DNA from: Terrabacter sp. Ter38
GTDB taxonomy: Bacteria > Actinomycetota > Actinomycetes > Actinomycetales > Dermatophilaceae
Assembly: GCF_024519435.1 (NCBI RefSeq)
Contig: NZ_JALJRZ010000008.1
Location: 124,001-188,000, forward strand
Length of the DNA: 64,000 bases
Direction of reading: 5' to 3'
Below the pieces are notes generated by a model. That model was not told the DNA's origin and did no database searches. It worked only from the letters and a program-made list of their open reading frames with translations. How positions within the stretch are numbered: the first letter of the stretch is position 1; every line of letters starts with the position of its first letter. Both the position numbers and the translations under genes were made by a program. Below, in pieces: positions 1 through 9,151 of the stretch.

Positions 1-2
1 GC

Positions 3-158
3 CCCCTCAGCATCGTCGACCTCCAGCTGAAGCCGGACGGTGACGGCACGCGCGTCGACCTCTACCACGAGGGCCAGGGCATCGCCGATGACGGCGCCGG
101 CGACAAGTCCCGCTGGGACCACGCCCTCGACCGCTTCGCGCAGGCCCTCGACGCCTGA
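3..158 (+). CDS. SRPBCC (AHSA1-like) family protein, C-terminal fragment
   Basis: Only the last 51 codons lie in the window; the frame is open from base 3 to a TGA at 156-158. The fragment ends with a strand-turn-strand (GTRVDLYHEGQGI) and a long helix holding Trp (SRWDHALDRFAQAL). This is the usual C-terminus of SRPBCC/AHSA1 proteins, which form a helix-grip hydrophobic ligand cavity. Family membership is inferred from this short tail and no ligand can be predicted. The next gene is convergent on the minus strand and starts its stop codon 60 bases later. Confidence 0.55.
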   Translation, partial: PLSIVDLQLKPDGDGTRVDLYHEGQGIADDGAGDKSRWDHALDRFAQALDA

Positions 159-217
159 GCCCAACACCCGGCCCGGAGAGCCCCGGGACCTCACGCGGAC
201 GACGCCGTCTCGGCCGT

Positions 218-1141
218 TCAGCGGACGACCATGACGGGGCAGGCCGCGTCGTGGATGGCGCGGTGGCTGACCGACCCGAGCAGCATGCCCGCGAACCCGC
301 CGTGGCCCCGCGAGCCGACGACGATCATCCCTGCCGTCGCGCCCAGGTCGGCGAGCGACTGGCCCGGGTCTCCGTAGAGCACCTCCGTCGTGACGATGAC
401 CTTCGGGTGCCGCGCCCGCACACGCTCGGCCGCCCGCAGCACCGACTGCTCGGCGTTGTCGCGGATGGCGTGCGTCTCCTCCGTCCCGCCCTTGGCGGTC
501 TCGACGTACGTCCACGCCTCCATCGACAGCGAGTGCGCGACGCGCACGATGTGGAGCACGGCACCCTCGCGCTCGGCGACCTCGACGGCCGTCTCGACGG
601 CCCGCATCGCGGCGTCCGAGTCGTCGATGCCGACGACGACGTCGTGCCCGCGCCCGGGACGGGGTGGCATCGGCACGTCGTCGGAGGTCTTGCCCTCCGG
701 CCCGCGCACGACGACGACGGGGCAGTGTGCGTGCGCCGCGACGGCATACGAGGTCGAGCCGAGCAGCCCGGCCAGGATGCGTCCGCGCCCACGGCTGCCG
801 ACGACGACGAGGTCGGCGTCCTTCGACATGTCCACGAGCTGCGCCGCGGGGCTGCCGAGCCAGTACTGCGTCGTCACCTGGGAGGCGTCGAGCGTGGCGC
901 CGGCGCGGACCGCACCTTCGTCGACGATCGCCTTGGCGGCGTGCTCGAGCGAGGGCTCGATCTCGGAGAGGTCCATCGCCGGGAACGCGGGGGTGGCGGC
1001 CAGGTTGACGCTGTGCACCAGGGTCAGGTGCTTGCCCTGCTGGCGAGCCGTCTCCGCGGCCCACTCGAGCGCGAGCTGTGATGATGCCGAACCGTCGTAG
1101 GCGACGACGATCCCGTTCGCCGTCCGCACCTGGCCGTTCAT
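218..1141 (-). CDS. Universal stress protein, tandem UspA domains
   Basis: A 307-residue protein with two tandem USP domains. The first begins GIVVAYDGSASSQLALEWA and ends with a G-2x-G-9x-G(S/T) nucleotide-binding loop (VVGSRGRGRILAGLLGSTSYAV, then HCPVVVVR). The second begins VVVGIDDSDAAMRAVETAV and ends VVGSRGHGGFAGMLLGSVSHR, then CPVMVVR. Both loops look intact, so ATP binding is expected. ATG 1141 is chosen because AGAAGGGGAG lies 4 nt upstream; an earlier in-frame ATG has no RBS. The promoter carries two sequence blocks shared with the paralogue at 8178-9119. USPs of this type support survival under stress or non-growth; the specific role is unknown. Confidence 0.93.
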   Translation of the reverse strand: MNGQVRTANGIVVAYDGSASSQLALEWAAETARQQGKHLTLVHSVNLAATPAFPAMDLSEIEPSLEHAAKAIVDEGAVRAGATLDASQVTTQYWLGSPAAQLVDMSKDADLVVVGSRGRGRILAGLLGSTSYAVAAHAHCPVVVVRGPEGKTSDDVPMPPRPGRGHDVVVGIDDSDAAMRAVETAVEVAEREGAVLHIVRVAHSLSMEAWTYVETAKGGTEETHAIRDNAEQSVLRAAERVRARHPKVIVTTEVLYGDPGQSLADLGATAGMIVVGSRGHGGFAGMLLGSVSHRAIHDAACPVMVVR

Positions 1142-1177
1142 GATGCTCCCCTTCTCTCGTTCGCCTGGCCGGGCGTC

Positions 1178-1244
1178 TGCTCCGTCCACCTCCATCGTCC
1201 CGCCGGCCCCGGGCTGCGCTGCTCCTTTGTGACCACTCAGACAG
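1178..1244 (-). promoter_or_regulatory. Conserved usp promoter block, copy 1
   Basis: Two blocks upstream of the USP gene recur upstream of the USP at 8178-9119 with identical 26-nt spacing. Given on the + strand they are TGCTCCGKCCACYTCCATCG plus TCC (1178-1200) and TTGTGACYRCTCAGACAG (1227-1244). The second contains TGTGA-N6-AGACA, a weak match to a CRP-type TGTGA-N6-TCACA palindrome. Intervening bases differ, so the spacing looks selected. The binding protein is unknown. Confidence 0.6.
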
Positions 1245-1267
1245 CGCCGGGGTCCCCGATGGCGTAT

Positions 1268-1303
1268 GCCGCCGGGCCGGGTCGCGAGACCCGGCCCGGC
1301 GGC
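1268..1303 (-). terminator. Hairpin downstream of the S8 peptidase gene
   Basis: A perfect 16-bp stem (GCCGCCGGGCCGGGTC pairing with 1288-1303) closes a GCGA tetraloop. It begins 13 bases past the peptidase stop codon on the minus strand. There is no U-tract, as is common in high-GC actinobacteria. A GTATGCC motif (1264-1270) overlaps its edge. Confidence 0.75.
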
Positions 1304-1315
1304 CTGTGGGGTGGG

Positions 1316-2863
1316 TCAGCCGACGGCCTTGAGCGCGTCCACTTCCCCAGAGCCGAACCAGCCGTTCTGGCCGCGGCCGCCCTGGCACCGCTGCGCTGCG
1401 CCGTCGTCGACGCCCGGGAAGAAGGCGTACGGCGAGACGTCGGCCGGGCACGGCATCGGGTTGACGGCGTTCTGCAGGGCCGCCGAGAGCGCCCCTCCCG
1501 TCTTGCCGGTCACACTGGCGATGAGGGCTGCGACGCCTGCTGCGTGCGGCGAGGCCATCGAGGTGCCCTGCTGGTAGCAGTACGTCGCTCCGCTCGCGTC
1601 GACGACCCGGCGTGAGGCGAGGCACGTCACCGCGAGCAGGGACGCGGGCCAGGTCGAGAGCACCCGTCCGTTGGCGGCGGCTGCGGTCAGCTGGAGGACG
1701 GAGTCGCCTCCCGGCGCGGCGACGTCGACGGCGGAGATGCCGTAGGACGAGTAGAACGACTTCATCTCCTTGTTGCCGGTGGCGCTGACCCCGACGACGC
1801 CCGGGACCTCGGTCGGCACGACGGCACATGCGTTGCTGATCGCCCGGAGCACCGGGTTCGTGTCGTCGGGACTCGTCGCGTCCAGGGTCGGGTGCGACAG
1901 GTCGTCGGCCTGGTTGCCCTCGGCTGCGACGACGAGCACACCCTTGTTCTGGGCGTACCTGATGGCGCGACGCTCGGCGGTCCAGATGGCTCGCTGCTCG
2001 GCGTCGTTGCGGCAGTTGAAGAGCCACGGGTCGGCGAAGTAGCTGTTGTTCGTCACGTCGACGCCGTGGTCGGCCGCCCACATGAACGAGCAGACGACGG
2101 CCTCGGGGAAGAAGAAGCCGTCAGCGTTGCCGGCCTTGATGCCGGCGATCTTCACGTTCGGCGCGACCCCGACGATGCCGATGCCGTTCGCGGCTGCGGC
2201 GATCGTGCCGGCCGTGTGGGTGCCGTGGCCGTTGTCGTCGGCCGCGGCTGCCGCGCCGGGCACAGCCACGCCGCTGACGCAGTTCGCGCTCGCGCCGGAG
2301 TCGACGTTCGGGGCGAGGTCCGGGTGCGTGTAGTCGAGGCCGGTGTCGATGTCTCCCACGAGGATCGAGGGGTCACCGGTGCTGATGGCGTGTGCCTCGC
2401 CGACCTTGATCTGGGTCATGTCCCACTGCAGCCCCGACAGCGAGTCGTTGAGGCCCGGGAGTGCTGCCCCGTTCGCGGTGGTCTGGGTCGTGGTCGCGTC
2501 GGCAGCGGTGTCGGCCGAGACCGCTCCGTCGTCGACGGCGCTGGCGAACCTCGTCGTGGCGACGGCGCCCTCGACACCCGTGACCTGACGCATCTTGGTG
2601 GCGAAGTCGGGGCTGGCCGACCGCGCGACGACGACGCTGATGGGCGCGTAGGTCGCGACGACGTGACCGCCCGCTGCGGCGACGGCACCACCCGCGCCGC
2701 TCGTGGAGGTCTTCTCCTTGTAGACGACCAGATAGGTCGAGCTCGCGCTGGTCGTGGAGGCGTCGGCCGACGCCACCCCGGTCGCGAGTGCGGCGGCCGC
2801 GACGACCGCGACCGCCCCGATGACTGCAGTCCCCCGAGATCCACCCCTTCGTGACACGGACAT
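1316..2863 (-). CDS. Secreted S8 (subtilisin-like) serine peptidase
   Basis: A 515-residue subtilase. Residues 1-35 are a signal peptide (SRRGGSR, then a long Ala/Val core). Residues about 43-110 resemble an inhibitor prodomain (STYLVVYKE...VVVARS). The catalytic domain shows Asp173 (GDIDTGLDYTHPDL), His213 (NGHGTHTAGT) and Ser435 (GTSMASPHAAG), all in canonical motifs. Extra cysteines could form disulfides. It should be exported and autoprocessed into an extracellular protease. ATG 2863 is chosen because GGAGGAGAG sits 5 nt upstream and puts the signal peptide at the N-terminus; an upstream in-frame ATG would add 25 residues ahead of it. Confidence 0.93.
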   Translation of the reverse strand: MSVSRRGGSRGTAVIGAVAVVAAAALATGVASADASTTSASSTYLVVYKEKTSTSGAGGAVAAAGGHVVATYAPISVVVARSASPDFATKMRQVTGVEGAVATTRFASAVDDGAVSADTAADATTTQTTANGAALPGLNDSLSGLQWDMTQIKVGEAHAISTGDPSILVGDIDTGLDYTHPDLAPNVDSGASANCVSGVAVPGAAAAADDNGHGTHTAGTIAAAANGIGIVGVAPNVKIAGIKAGNADGFFFPEAVVCSFMWAADHGVDVTNNSYFADPWLFNCRNDAEQRAIWTAERRAIRYAQNKGVLVVAAEGNQADDLSHPTLDATSPDDTNPVLRAISNACAVVPTEVPGVVGVSATGNKEMKSFYSSYGISAVDVAAPGGDSVLQLTAAAANGRVLSTWPASLLAVTCLASRRVVDASGATYCYQQGTSMASPHAAGVAALIASVTGKTGGALSAALQNAVNPMPCPADVSPYAFFPGVDDGAAQRCQGGRGQNGWFGSGEVDALKAVG

Positions 2864-3071
2864 GGTTCTCTCCTCCGCGGTGGCGGCGTGGGCGTCCCAC
2901 CGCTCCGGGCCGACTCCTGTGGCGGCCCAGTTGTCCACGCTAGGGCTGTCGGCACCGGCCTTCTCGGGAGCCTGAGAGTCGGCTCGACGATCGCTTGGAG
3001 CGATTCAGGCGTTTGGGGCGCGCGCGAGCGAATTCTCCCGTGCCAGTACGGGACTCGGAGTTGTGGACTCG

Positions 3072-3509
3072 TCAGCTCGAGTCCCGCGCGGCGGCCGTCG
3101 CACGGTCGTTGGCGCGCTGGATCGCCTCGACGAGCTCGGCCTTGCTCATGCTGGAGCGTCCCGACACCTCGAGTCGCTTGGCGATGTCGTAGAGGTGCCG
3201 CTTCGAGGCGTTGGCGTCGACCCCGCCGGCTGAGTCCCCGTCGTCGCGGTGCGCCCTGGCCTCGGCACCGCGGCGTTCGGCCTGGCGGTCGCTCGGCCCC
3301 TTCTCGGCCTTCTCCTCCCAGTGGTCCCCGACCTTCTCGAAGGAGTGCTTGAGCGAGGCGAACGCCGTGCGGTGGGCACGCTCGCCCTCGCCGTACTGCT
3401 CGACCGCAGCGTCGTGCGTCGCGAGCCACGTCTCCTGCGCCTTCTTCGACGACCGCTGGAGGGTCGAGGGCAGGTCCGTGGTTCCGCGCGTTGGCTTCTT
3501 GGCCGGCAT
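3072..3509 (-). CDS. ChaB-like protein with C-terminal SAP/Rho-N-like domain
   Basis: A 145-residue charged protein. The N-terminal half (LPSTLQRSSKKAQETWLATHDAAVEQYGEGERAHRTAF) matches the ChaB family pattern: short helices with W, H-D and YG-GE-RAHR-AF. The C-terminus (HLYDIAKRLEVSGRSSMSKAELVEAIQRA) resembles the SAP-like Rho N-terminal motif, which binds nucleic acid. GGAGGAACGAC precedes the ATG. ChaB was named as a cation-transport regulator, but evidence for that role is thin. A nucleic-acid-associated role is an inference from the C-terminal motif. It is divergent from the MFS gene, with about 235 nt between the starts. Confidence 0.8.
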   Translation of the reverse strand: MPAKKPTRGTTDLPSTLQRSSKKAQETWLATHDAAVEQYGEGERAHRTAFASLKHSFEKVGDHWEEKAEKGPSDRQAERRGAEARAHRDDGDSAGGVDANASKRHLYDIAKRLEVSGRSSMSKAELVEAIQRANDRATAAARDSS

Positions 3510-3744
3510 GTCGTTCCTCCTGCGCTGTCGAGGGAGGGCGCCTGTGCCCTCACACCACCCTGACGTACCCAGCGGGACGGGATGGGGGCACCCGACGGCA
3601 TACGCACTCGCGAGGGCGCTAGGACAAAGCGGCTCGAAGCACGTTCGTCGCGCCCGGCCATGGGGTACGGATTCCGGCGGTGAGGACGCGGCGCCGCGCG
3701 CCCTGACCCGACGGTTCACTGCGATTCGGATCGAAGGAGATGGG

Positions 3745-5208
3745 ATGAGCGAGGCTGTCGCACAACGCACGGACGGTGCCATCAGGAGTCTGGTGCCCGC
3801 CCGCATGGACCGGCTCCCGTGGACGAAGTTCCACTGGTCGGTCGTTCTCGGGCTCGGGGTGTCGTGGATCCTCGACGGACTCGAGATCCAGATCGTGTCC
3901 GAGTCGGGCTTCCAGAAGACGCTTGGCATGTCCGCGACGCAAGTGGGGCTGACGGGCACGGTCTACCTCGTCGGCCAGGTCGTCGGAGCGCTGACGTTCG
4001 GTCGCCTGACCGACCGGCTCGGCCGCCGCAAGCTGTTCATCATGACGCTCGTCATCTACCTGATCGGGTCGGGCCTCGCCGGCCTCTCCCCGAACATGTG
4101 GTTCCTGTGGGTGTGCCGGTTCGTCGCCGGCATGGGCATCGGCGGTGAGTACACCGCGATCAACTCGGCCATCGACGAGCTGATCCCAGCGCGCTTCCGC
4201 GGTCGCGTCGACATCGCGATCAACGGGACGTACTGGTTCGGCGCCTTCGTCGGGGCGCTCGCGAACCTCTACCTGCTCAACCCCGACAACGTCGCCGAAA
4301 ACCTCGGCTGGCGCCTGGCGTTCTTCATCGGCCCGATCCTCGGTCTGTCGATCATCTGGCTGCGCCGGCACATCCCGGAGAGCCCGCGCTGGCTGCTCAC
4401 CCACGGTCGCGCGGAGGAGGCCGAGCGCACGGTCGACGAGATCGAGGAGCGGGTTCGCCGTGAGGGCGGCGAGATCCCGGAGGTCGACGACAGCAAGGCC
4501 ATCCTCGTCAAGCCCGAGGACCGCATGGGGCCGAAGGTGCTGTGGGACGTGTTCGTGCGGCGCTACGGACGACGCACGGTGCTCGGCCTGACGATGATGG
4601 TGACGCAGAGCTTCCTCTACAACGCCATCTTCTTCACGTACGCGTTGGTGCTGACGAACTTCTACGGGATCAGCAAGGCCCAGACCTCGCTCTACTTCCT
4701 GCCGTTCGCGGCCGGCAACCTGATGGGCCCGCTGCTCCTCGGTCATCTCTTCGACACCATCGGGCGTCGCAAGATGATCTTCAGCACCTACACGATCGCG
4801 GGGCTCGTCCTGCTCGTGTCGGCCTGGGCCTTCCACGCCGAGATCCTCACCGCGACGACGCACACGATCTTCTGGTGCGTCTCGTTCTTCTTCGCCTCGG
4901 CTGGAGCCTCCGCTGCCTACCTCACCGTGAGCGAGATCTTCCCGATCGAGGTGCGCGGCCAGGCGATCAGCTACTTCTTCGTCGTCGCGCAGTGCGCCGG
5001 CGCCGTCGCACCGGTGCTCTACGGCGCACTCATCGGCGACGGCAAGGACCGCGGCCCGCTCACGTGGGGCTACGTCGCCGGTGCGGTCATCATGATCATC
5101 GGCGGGGTCGTGGCCCTGGCGATCGGGATCGACGCGGAGCGGAAGTCCCTCGAGGACGTGGCCGACCCGCTGAGCAAGGTCTCGGAGGAGTCGGGGGCCA
5201 AGGCATGA
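3745..5208 (+). CDS. MFS transporter, metabolite:H+ symporter type
   Basis: A 487-residue, 12-TM major facilitator. Signatures are GRLTDRLGRRKLF between TM2 and TM3, RFVAGMGIGGEYTAINSAI, the PESPRWLL box after TM6 and the repeat motif GHLFDTIGRRKM. These place it near the sugar-porter/organic-anion symporters; the substrate is not predictable. The start follows GAAGGAGATGGG. Its TGA overlaps the ATG of the next gene (ATGA), so the USP-like protein is probably translationally coupled. That suggests a regulatory partner for the transporter. Confidence 0.88.
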   Translation: MSEAVAQRTDGAIRSLVPARMDRLPWTKFHWSVVLGLGVSWILDGLEIQIVSESGFQKTLGMSATQVGLTGTVYLVGQVVGALTFGRLTDRLGRRKLFIMTLVIYLIGSGLAGLSPNMWFLWVCRFVAGMGIGGEYTAINSAIDELIPARFRGRVDIAINGTYWFGAFVGALANLYLLNPDNVAENLGWRLAFFIGPILGLSIIWLRRHIPESPRWLLTHGRAEEAERTVDEIEERVRREGGEIPEVDDSKAILVKPEDRMGPKVLWDVFVRRYGRRTVLGLTMMVTQSFLYNAIFFTYALVLTNFYGISKAQTSLYFLPFAAGNLMGPLLLGHLFDTIGRRKMIFSTYTIAGLVLLVSAWAFHAEILTATTHTIFWCVSFFFASAGASAAYLTVSEIFPIEVRGQAISYFFVVAQCAGAVAPVLYGALIGDGKDRGPLTWGYVAGAVIMIIGGVVALAIGIDAERKSLEDVADPLSKVSEESGAKA

Positions 5209-5759
5209 ACGTCGCGGACCTCGGACGCCAGCACACGATCGTCGTCGGCGTGAGCCCGACGAGCGGCTCCCCCGGCGCCCTCCGCTGGGCCGTCGAGGAG
5301 GCCGCGATGAGGGGTGGTCGGGTCGTGGCAGTCCGTGCCTGGCGCCCGCACGCACCCGAGACCGCGACCGGCGGGCGCGTGCCGTCGGTCGTCTCCGACG
5401 ACAGCGCCCTCTCTGCGGAGCAGTCGCGCCTGGCCGAGGACGTCGCGCACGTCCTCGGCCGCGACCACCTCGTCGAGACGCGCGTGGTGGCAGGCAAGCG
5501 GCGCTCGGTCCTCGTCGAGGAGAGCCGCGGCGCGGACCTCGTCGTCATCGACGCCGGTCACTCCACCGAGGTCGGCGCGCGCTGGCTCGGGAGCCGTCTC
5601 GTGCGCGCAGCGCACTGCCCTGTCGTCGTCGTGCCACCCGCCCTCGGCGACCGCGGGTCGAGCCCGCTCGGGGCGGCCGCCAGCAGCCTCGGCCGCTCGA
5701 TCGAACGTGCCGCCGGAACCGCCGGGCGGCCGGGCTTCCAGCGCCCGCCATCGGGCTGA
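5205..5759 (+). CDS. Single-domain universal stress protein coupled to MFS transporter
   Basis: A 184-residue protein. The USP fold covers residues 8-145: TIVVGVSPTSGSPGALRWAVEEAAMRGG at the start and ADLVVIDAGHSTEVGARWLGSRLVRAAHCPVVVVP at the end. The usual G-2x-G-9x-G(S/T) ATP loop is replaced by DAGHSTEVGARWLGSRL, so nucleotide binding may be lost. A Gly/Pro/Arg-rich tail of about 40 residues follows. The ATG overlaps the transporter stop. Fusions and couplings of USP domains to transporters are known; regulation of the transporter is inferred. Confidence 0.82.
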   Translation: MNVADLGRQHTIVVGVSPTSGSPGALRWAVEEAAMRGGRVVAVRAWRPHAPETATGGRVPSVVSDDSALSAEQSRLAEDVAHVLGRDHLVETRVVAGKRRSVLVEESRGADLVVIDAGHSTEVGARWLGSRLVRAAHCPVVVVPPALGDRGSSPLGAAASSLGRSIERAAGTAGRPGFQRPPSG

Positions 5760-5900
5760 CGACCTCGGCGCCTCTCACGCGGGCGTATGCCGTGTCCCCC
5801 GGTCCCGGGACCCGAATCCTCTGCGAGTTGAACCGATTCGGGCCCGGGACCCACCACGCCGTGCCTAGAGTCACGGGCGACAGGGGCACAGGGGGCTCGG

Positions 5901-7229
5901 ATGGCAGCAGGTGGGTCGGCGCAGTCTCGCGCCGAAGAACTCAGGACTCAGGCGGCGCAGGCGCGCGCCCACGCAGACGCGCTCGAGGCCCAGGCCGGGG
6001 CTTGGGCAGCCGGCGCGGACGGTGAGCGTCGGGTAGCCGCCACATTGCAGGCCCTACCGACCGGGTGGCACGTCCATCACGACCGTCTATTGCGACCGGG
6101 TCGCTCGCAGACGAACCTCGACCACGTCGTCATCGGGCCGTCCGGTGTCTACCTCGTGGACACGAAGAACTGGGCGGGTGGCACCAGCGTCCACGATGGG
6201 AACCTGTGGCAACACACGAGCAGCAGCTCACCCAAGGGACGCGAACTCGACGCCGTGGCTCGCTTCGCCGGTGAGATGGAGAAGACGCTCGGCCTTCCCG
6301 TCGTCCCAGTCATCGCCCTGGCCGGTGGGCACTCCACGTCCTTCGCGAGGCAACGCGTGCGGGGGGTCGAGATCATCCCCCTCGAGAGCCTCGCTGCCTG
6401 GCTCCTCGCCCAGCCCCAGGCCCCAGGGACCGAGGGCACGGACCTGCTGTCCCGCAGAGTCGCCCACACCTATCCGTCGGCATCGACGGAAGCTGCGCGC
6501 GCAGACACGGACCTGCTGACGGTCGCCGACGTCCTCGGGGCCGAACGCTCGACGGCTCGTCGTACGCCGTCACCGGTCATGCTCCGCGACACCTCCCGAC
6601 CGCGACACCGCGGAAGTGCTCCACGCCGGCCACGCCGTCGCGGATCGGTGGTCTCCGCGCTCGTCGGCCTGGTTGCCCTGTGGGCGTTCAGCCACGCTGG
6701 TGCGCACCTCTCCAGCAACCTCGGAGCTAGACTCGGGTCCGTCGTCTCCCATGCTGCCACGGGGTCCTACCCGCAGGACGCACCCAGTCCCGCCAAGGCC
6801 TGCCAGTCCTTGGGCCGGATCACAGTCCAGACGGTGACGGGAGCACAGTCGGCGCTGGTGGTTCCGACGCCCGACGAGGACACCTGTTCGTGGTGGCTGA
6901 CAAAGCCGCGATACGCCTTTCAGAGCCCGGACGTGATGGTCAGGACAGGGGGCTCAGTCGACCGCCGGTTCGCGGCCAACGGAACCACTGGGGCGCGGGT
7001 CGACATGACACCGGGCGAGGTCTCCGCCTGGATTCCCGTGAACACGAGGCTCGACGGATGGCGGGCCGGCACACGCGCGCGGCAGCCGTTCATGATCTCT
7101 CTCCGCTTCAGCTACCCCGAGGGGGCGAGCGATGCCAAGGCCCGGGCTGTCGAAGCTGCGGCCGAGAAGAAGGTGACGCGGTTGGCCGAGGAGCTCGCGA
7201 AGGCTCTGCCCGCACGGCCGAGCACCTGA
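5901..7229 (+). CDS. NERD-domain membrane protein
   Basis: A 442-residue protein. An N-terminal Ala/Gln/Glu helix (residues 1-40, probable coiled coil) leads into a NERD (nuclease-related) domain at about 42-150, with GERRVAATL, LDHVVIGPSGVYLVDTKNW and GREL. NERD domains share the PD-(D/E)XK-like core; here the D...DTKNW arrangement is present. A single membrane segment lies at about 250-267, preceded by an Arg-rich stretch. The remaining 170 residues, with two Cys, would then be extracytoplasmic. The function is unknown. A second NERD protein lies at 13308-14972. RBS is weak (GGGGGCTCGG). Confidence 0.8.
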   Translation: MAAGGSAQSRAEELRTQAAQARAHADALEAQAGAWAAGADGERRVAATLQALPTGWHVHHDRLLRPGRSQTNLDHVVIGPSGVYLVDTKNWAGGTSVHDGNLWQHTSSSSPKGRELDAVARFAGEMEKTLGLPVVPVIALAGGHSTSFARQRVRGVEIIPLESLAAWLLAQPQAPGTEGTDLLSRRVAHTYPSASTEAARADTDLLTVADVLGAERSTARRTPSPVMLRDTSRPRHRGSAPRRPRRRGSVVSALVGLVALWAFSHAGAHLSSNLGARLGSVVSHAATGSYPQDAPSPAKACQSLGRITVQTVTGAQSALVVPTPDEDTCSWWLTKPRYAFQSPDVMVRTGGSVDRRFAANGTTGARVDMTPGEVSAWIPVNTRLDGWRAGTRARQPFMISLRFSYPEGASDAKARAVEAAAEKKVTRLAEELAKALPARPST

Positions 7230-7255
7230 CCGGCATCGGCTGGAGACGCATCCCA

Positions 7256-8152
7256 TCAGGGCACGAGCATGACCGGGCAGGTCGCGTCGCGGATGAGCCG
7301 GTAGGAAGCCTCCCCGGACAGCACGGCAGTGGCCCCACCTCGGAGTGGCGCACCGACGACGAGCAGTGCGGAATGCTGCGTGGCCTCCGCCAGGGCTACG
7401 ACCGGGTCGCCGTGGATCTCGGCGGTGACCACGAGGGCAGGGTGCTGTGACGCTCAGGGAGGCGACGGCATACGGAATCCTCTGTCTCGCAGCGTCACTG
7501 ACGCCTCCACGTGTGACGGTGCGAATCACGGCGACGCACTGCATGCGACAGCGATGCGAACCGCGGCGGACACGGTCCCCTCCACGCGCGCATCAAGCTC
7601 CGTCCCTGTCCCCGCCGGCGATGGCGCAGACGACCTCGCCGCGCGGATCCGGGACCCGGGCGTCACCGGTCGCGCCGGACGAGAAGCGGCCGAGGTCATG
7701 CAGGACGACGACGGGGCAGTACTCATGGGCGACGACCGCGTAGGAGACGGAGCCGATGAGCGCGGTGCGGGCACGTCCCCGGCCGCGGGTCCCAGCACGC
7801 CGACCTCGGCGAACATCGACGCGTCGACCAGAGCGGGGGCCGGCCCACCGACGGCATGGACCGCACGCACCGCCCTCGGGCAAGCCCTGGCCCGGGCCAG
7901 GTCGACGGACCGCCGACGATCGTCTGGGCCACCATCTCAAGGGAGGCGCTCAGCGGGCGCAACGCGTAGCCGCGCCGGCTCGGCACCAGGTCGAGCTCGA
8001 CGGCGTTGGACGATCTTCAGGCTGTCGTCGAGAGGGCGGGAGACCGCCGCAGCCCAGACCAGGGCACACTGCGAGGCCGGGGACCCGTCGTAGCCCACGA
8101 CGAACTGGCGGCAGGCTGGTCCGACGTCCTGGGTGCGAGTTCCCTTGAGCAC
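7256..8152 (-). pseudogene. Universal stress protein relic (multiple frameshifts)
   Basis: On the minus strand a two-domain USP can be followed in pieces across frames. It starts FVVGYDGSPASQCALVWAAAV (from 8152). A mid segment reads LVDASMFAEVGVLG, then, shifted, GRGRARTALIGSVSYAVVAHEYCPVVVLHD. The end reads AEIHGDPVVALAEATQHSALLVVGAP and ends LIRDATCPVMLVP with a stop at 7256. At least three frame changes are needed. It sits 25 nt downstream of the intact paralogue at 8178, so it is most simply a decayed tandem duplicate. Sequencing error cannot explain so many shifts. Confidence 0.8.
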
Positions 8153-8177
8153 CAGCGACGTCGAGTCTTCGACATCG

Positions 8178-9119
8178 TCAGCGAATCACCATGACGGGGC
8201 AAGGGGCGTCGTGGACGACCCGGTGACTGACCGAGCCGAGCAGCATTCCGGTTAAGCCCCCGTGCCCGCGAGACCCCATGACGATGAGCCCGGCCCTCAC
8301 GTCCACGGCGTAGGCGGCGACCGCAGCACCGGCCCCTCCACCCAGGACGGTGGTCTGCACGTCGAGTCCCGGGTGGGCTCGTCGCGCGTCCTCCGCCACG
8401 TCGCGCAGCACCTGGCCGACGTGGAGGTGCATCTGGTCGATCATCTCCTCGCGACCCAAGATCGTGTCGGTCTCCGGCCACGCCTCGAGGCCACCGACGT
8501 TGTCGACGGCGACGACGTGCAGCGACGCCTCTGCTGCCGTGGCGACGTGGACGGCGGTCTCGAGCGCCTTCTGGGAGTTCTTGGAGTCGTCGAAGGCGAC
8601 GACGACAGGGTGGGACGGACCCGCATGGATCACGGAGGACCCCCGGACCACGACCGCGGGGCAGTGGGCGTGGGCCGTGACGGCATAGGCAGTCGAGCCC
8701 AGCAGGCCACCGGAGACCGCCCCGTGACCGCGCGACCCGGTGACGACGAGGTCGGCTCGGGACGAGACGCCGACGAGCTCGGCGGCGGCACCGCCGATGA
8801 CGCTCAGCGGGTGGACGTCCTTGCGGTCCATCGTCTTCGTGGCGATGTCGATGGCCTCCGCCAGCACTCCGCGCGACATCTCGTCGTACGCGTGCGCCTG
8901 GACCCCGGGATCGTAGGCCCGGAAGGTCGGCGTCATGGTCAGGCCGACGCAGTGCAGCAGCGTCAGCTGGCGGTCGTCACGGTTCGCGGTCTCGACGGCC
9001 CAGTCGAGGGCGAGCCGCGCCCCCGGTGACCCGTCGTAGCCTACGACGATGCCGAGGTCGGTCGTCTCGTCGGTCGACTCGTGGGTCGACTCCTTCGTCG
9101 AGCTGACTGCGGCGCTCAT
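8178..9119 (-). CDS. Universal stress protein, tandem UspA domains
   Basis: A 313-residue paralogue of the first USP. Residues 1-20 are a Ser/Thr/Glu-rich leader. Domain 1 (LGIVVGYDGSPGARLALDWAVE) ends VTGSRGHGAVSGGLLGSTAYAV, and domain 2 (PVVVAFDDSKNSQKALETAV) ends VMGSRGHGGLTGMLLGSVSHR, CPVMVIR. Both ATP-loop signatures are intact. GGAAGGGGAGAGCG precedes the ATG. Upstream is the second copy of the conserved usp promoter block. The gene downstream is a broken relative. Confidence 0.93.
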   Translation of the reverse strand: MSAAVSSTKESTHESTDETTDLGIVVGYDGSPGARLALDWAVETANRDDRQLTLLHCVGLTMTPTFRAYDPGVQAHAYDEMSRGVLAEAIDIATKTMDRKDVHPLSVIGGAAAELVGVSSRADLVVTGSRGHGAVSGGLLGSTAYAVTAHAHCPAVVVRGSSVIHAGPSHPVVVAFDDSKNSQKALETAVHVATAAEASLHVVAVDNVGGLEAWPETDTILGREEMIDQMHLHVGQVLRDVAEDARRAHPGLDVQTTVLGGGAGAAVAAYAVDVRAGLIVMGSRGHGGLTGMLLGSVSHRVVHDAPCPVMVIR

Positions 9120-9151
9120 CGCTCTCCCCTTCCACGGCGGTCGGGGCCGGA

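Noticed and set aside
3619-5355. Long minus-strand open frame opposite the MFS transporter
   Set aside because: No RBS and low-complexity Arg/Asp/Glu composition, while the plus-strand MFS protein is clear.
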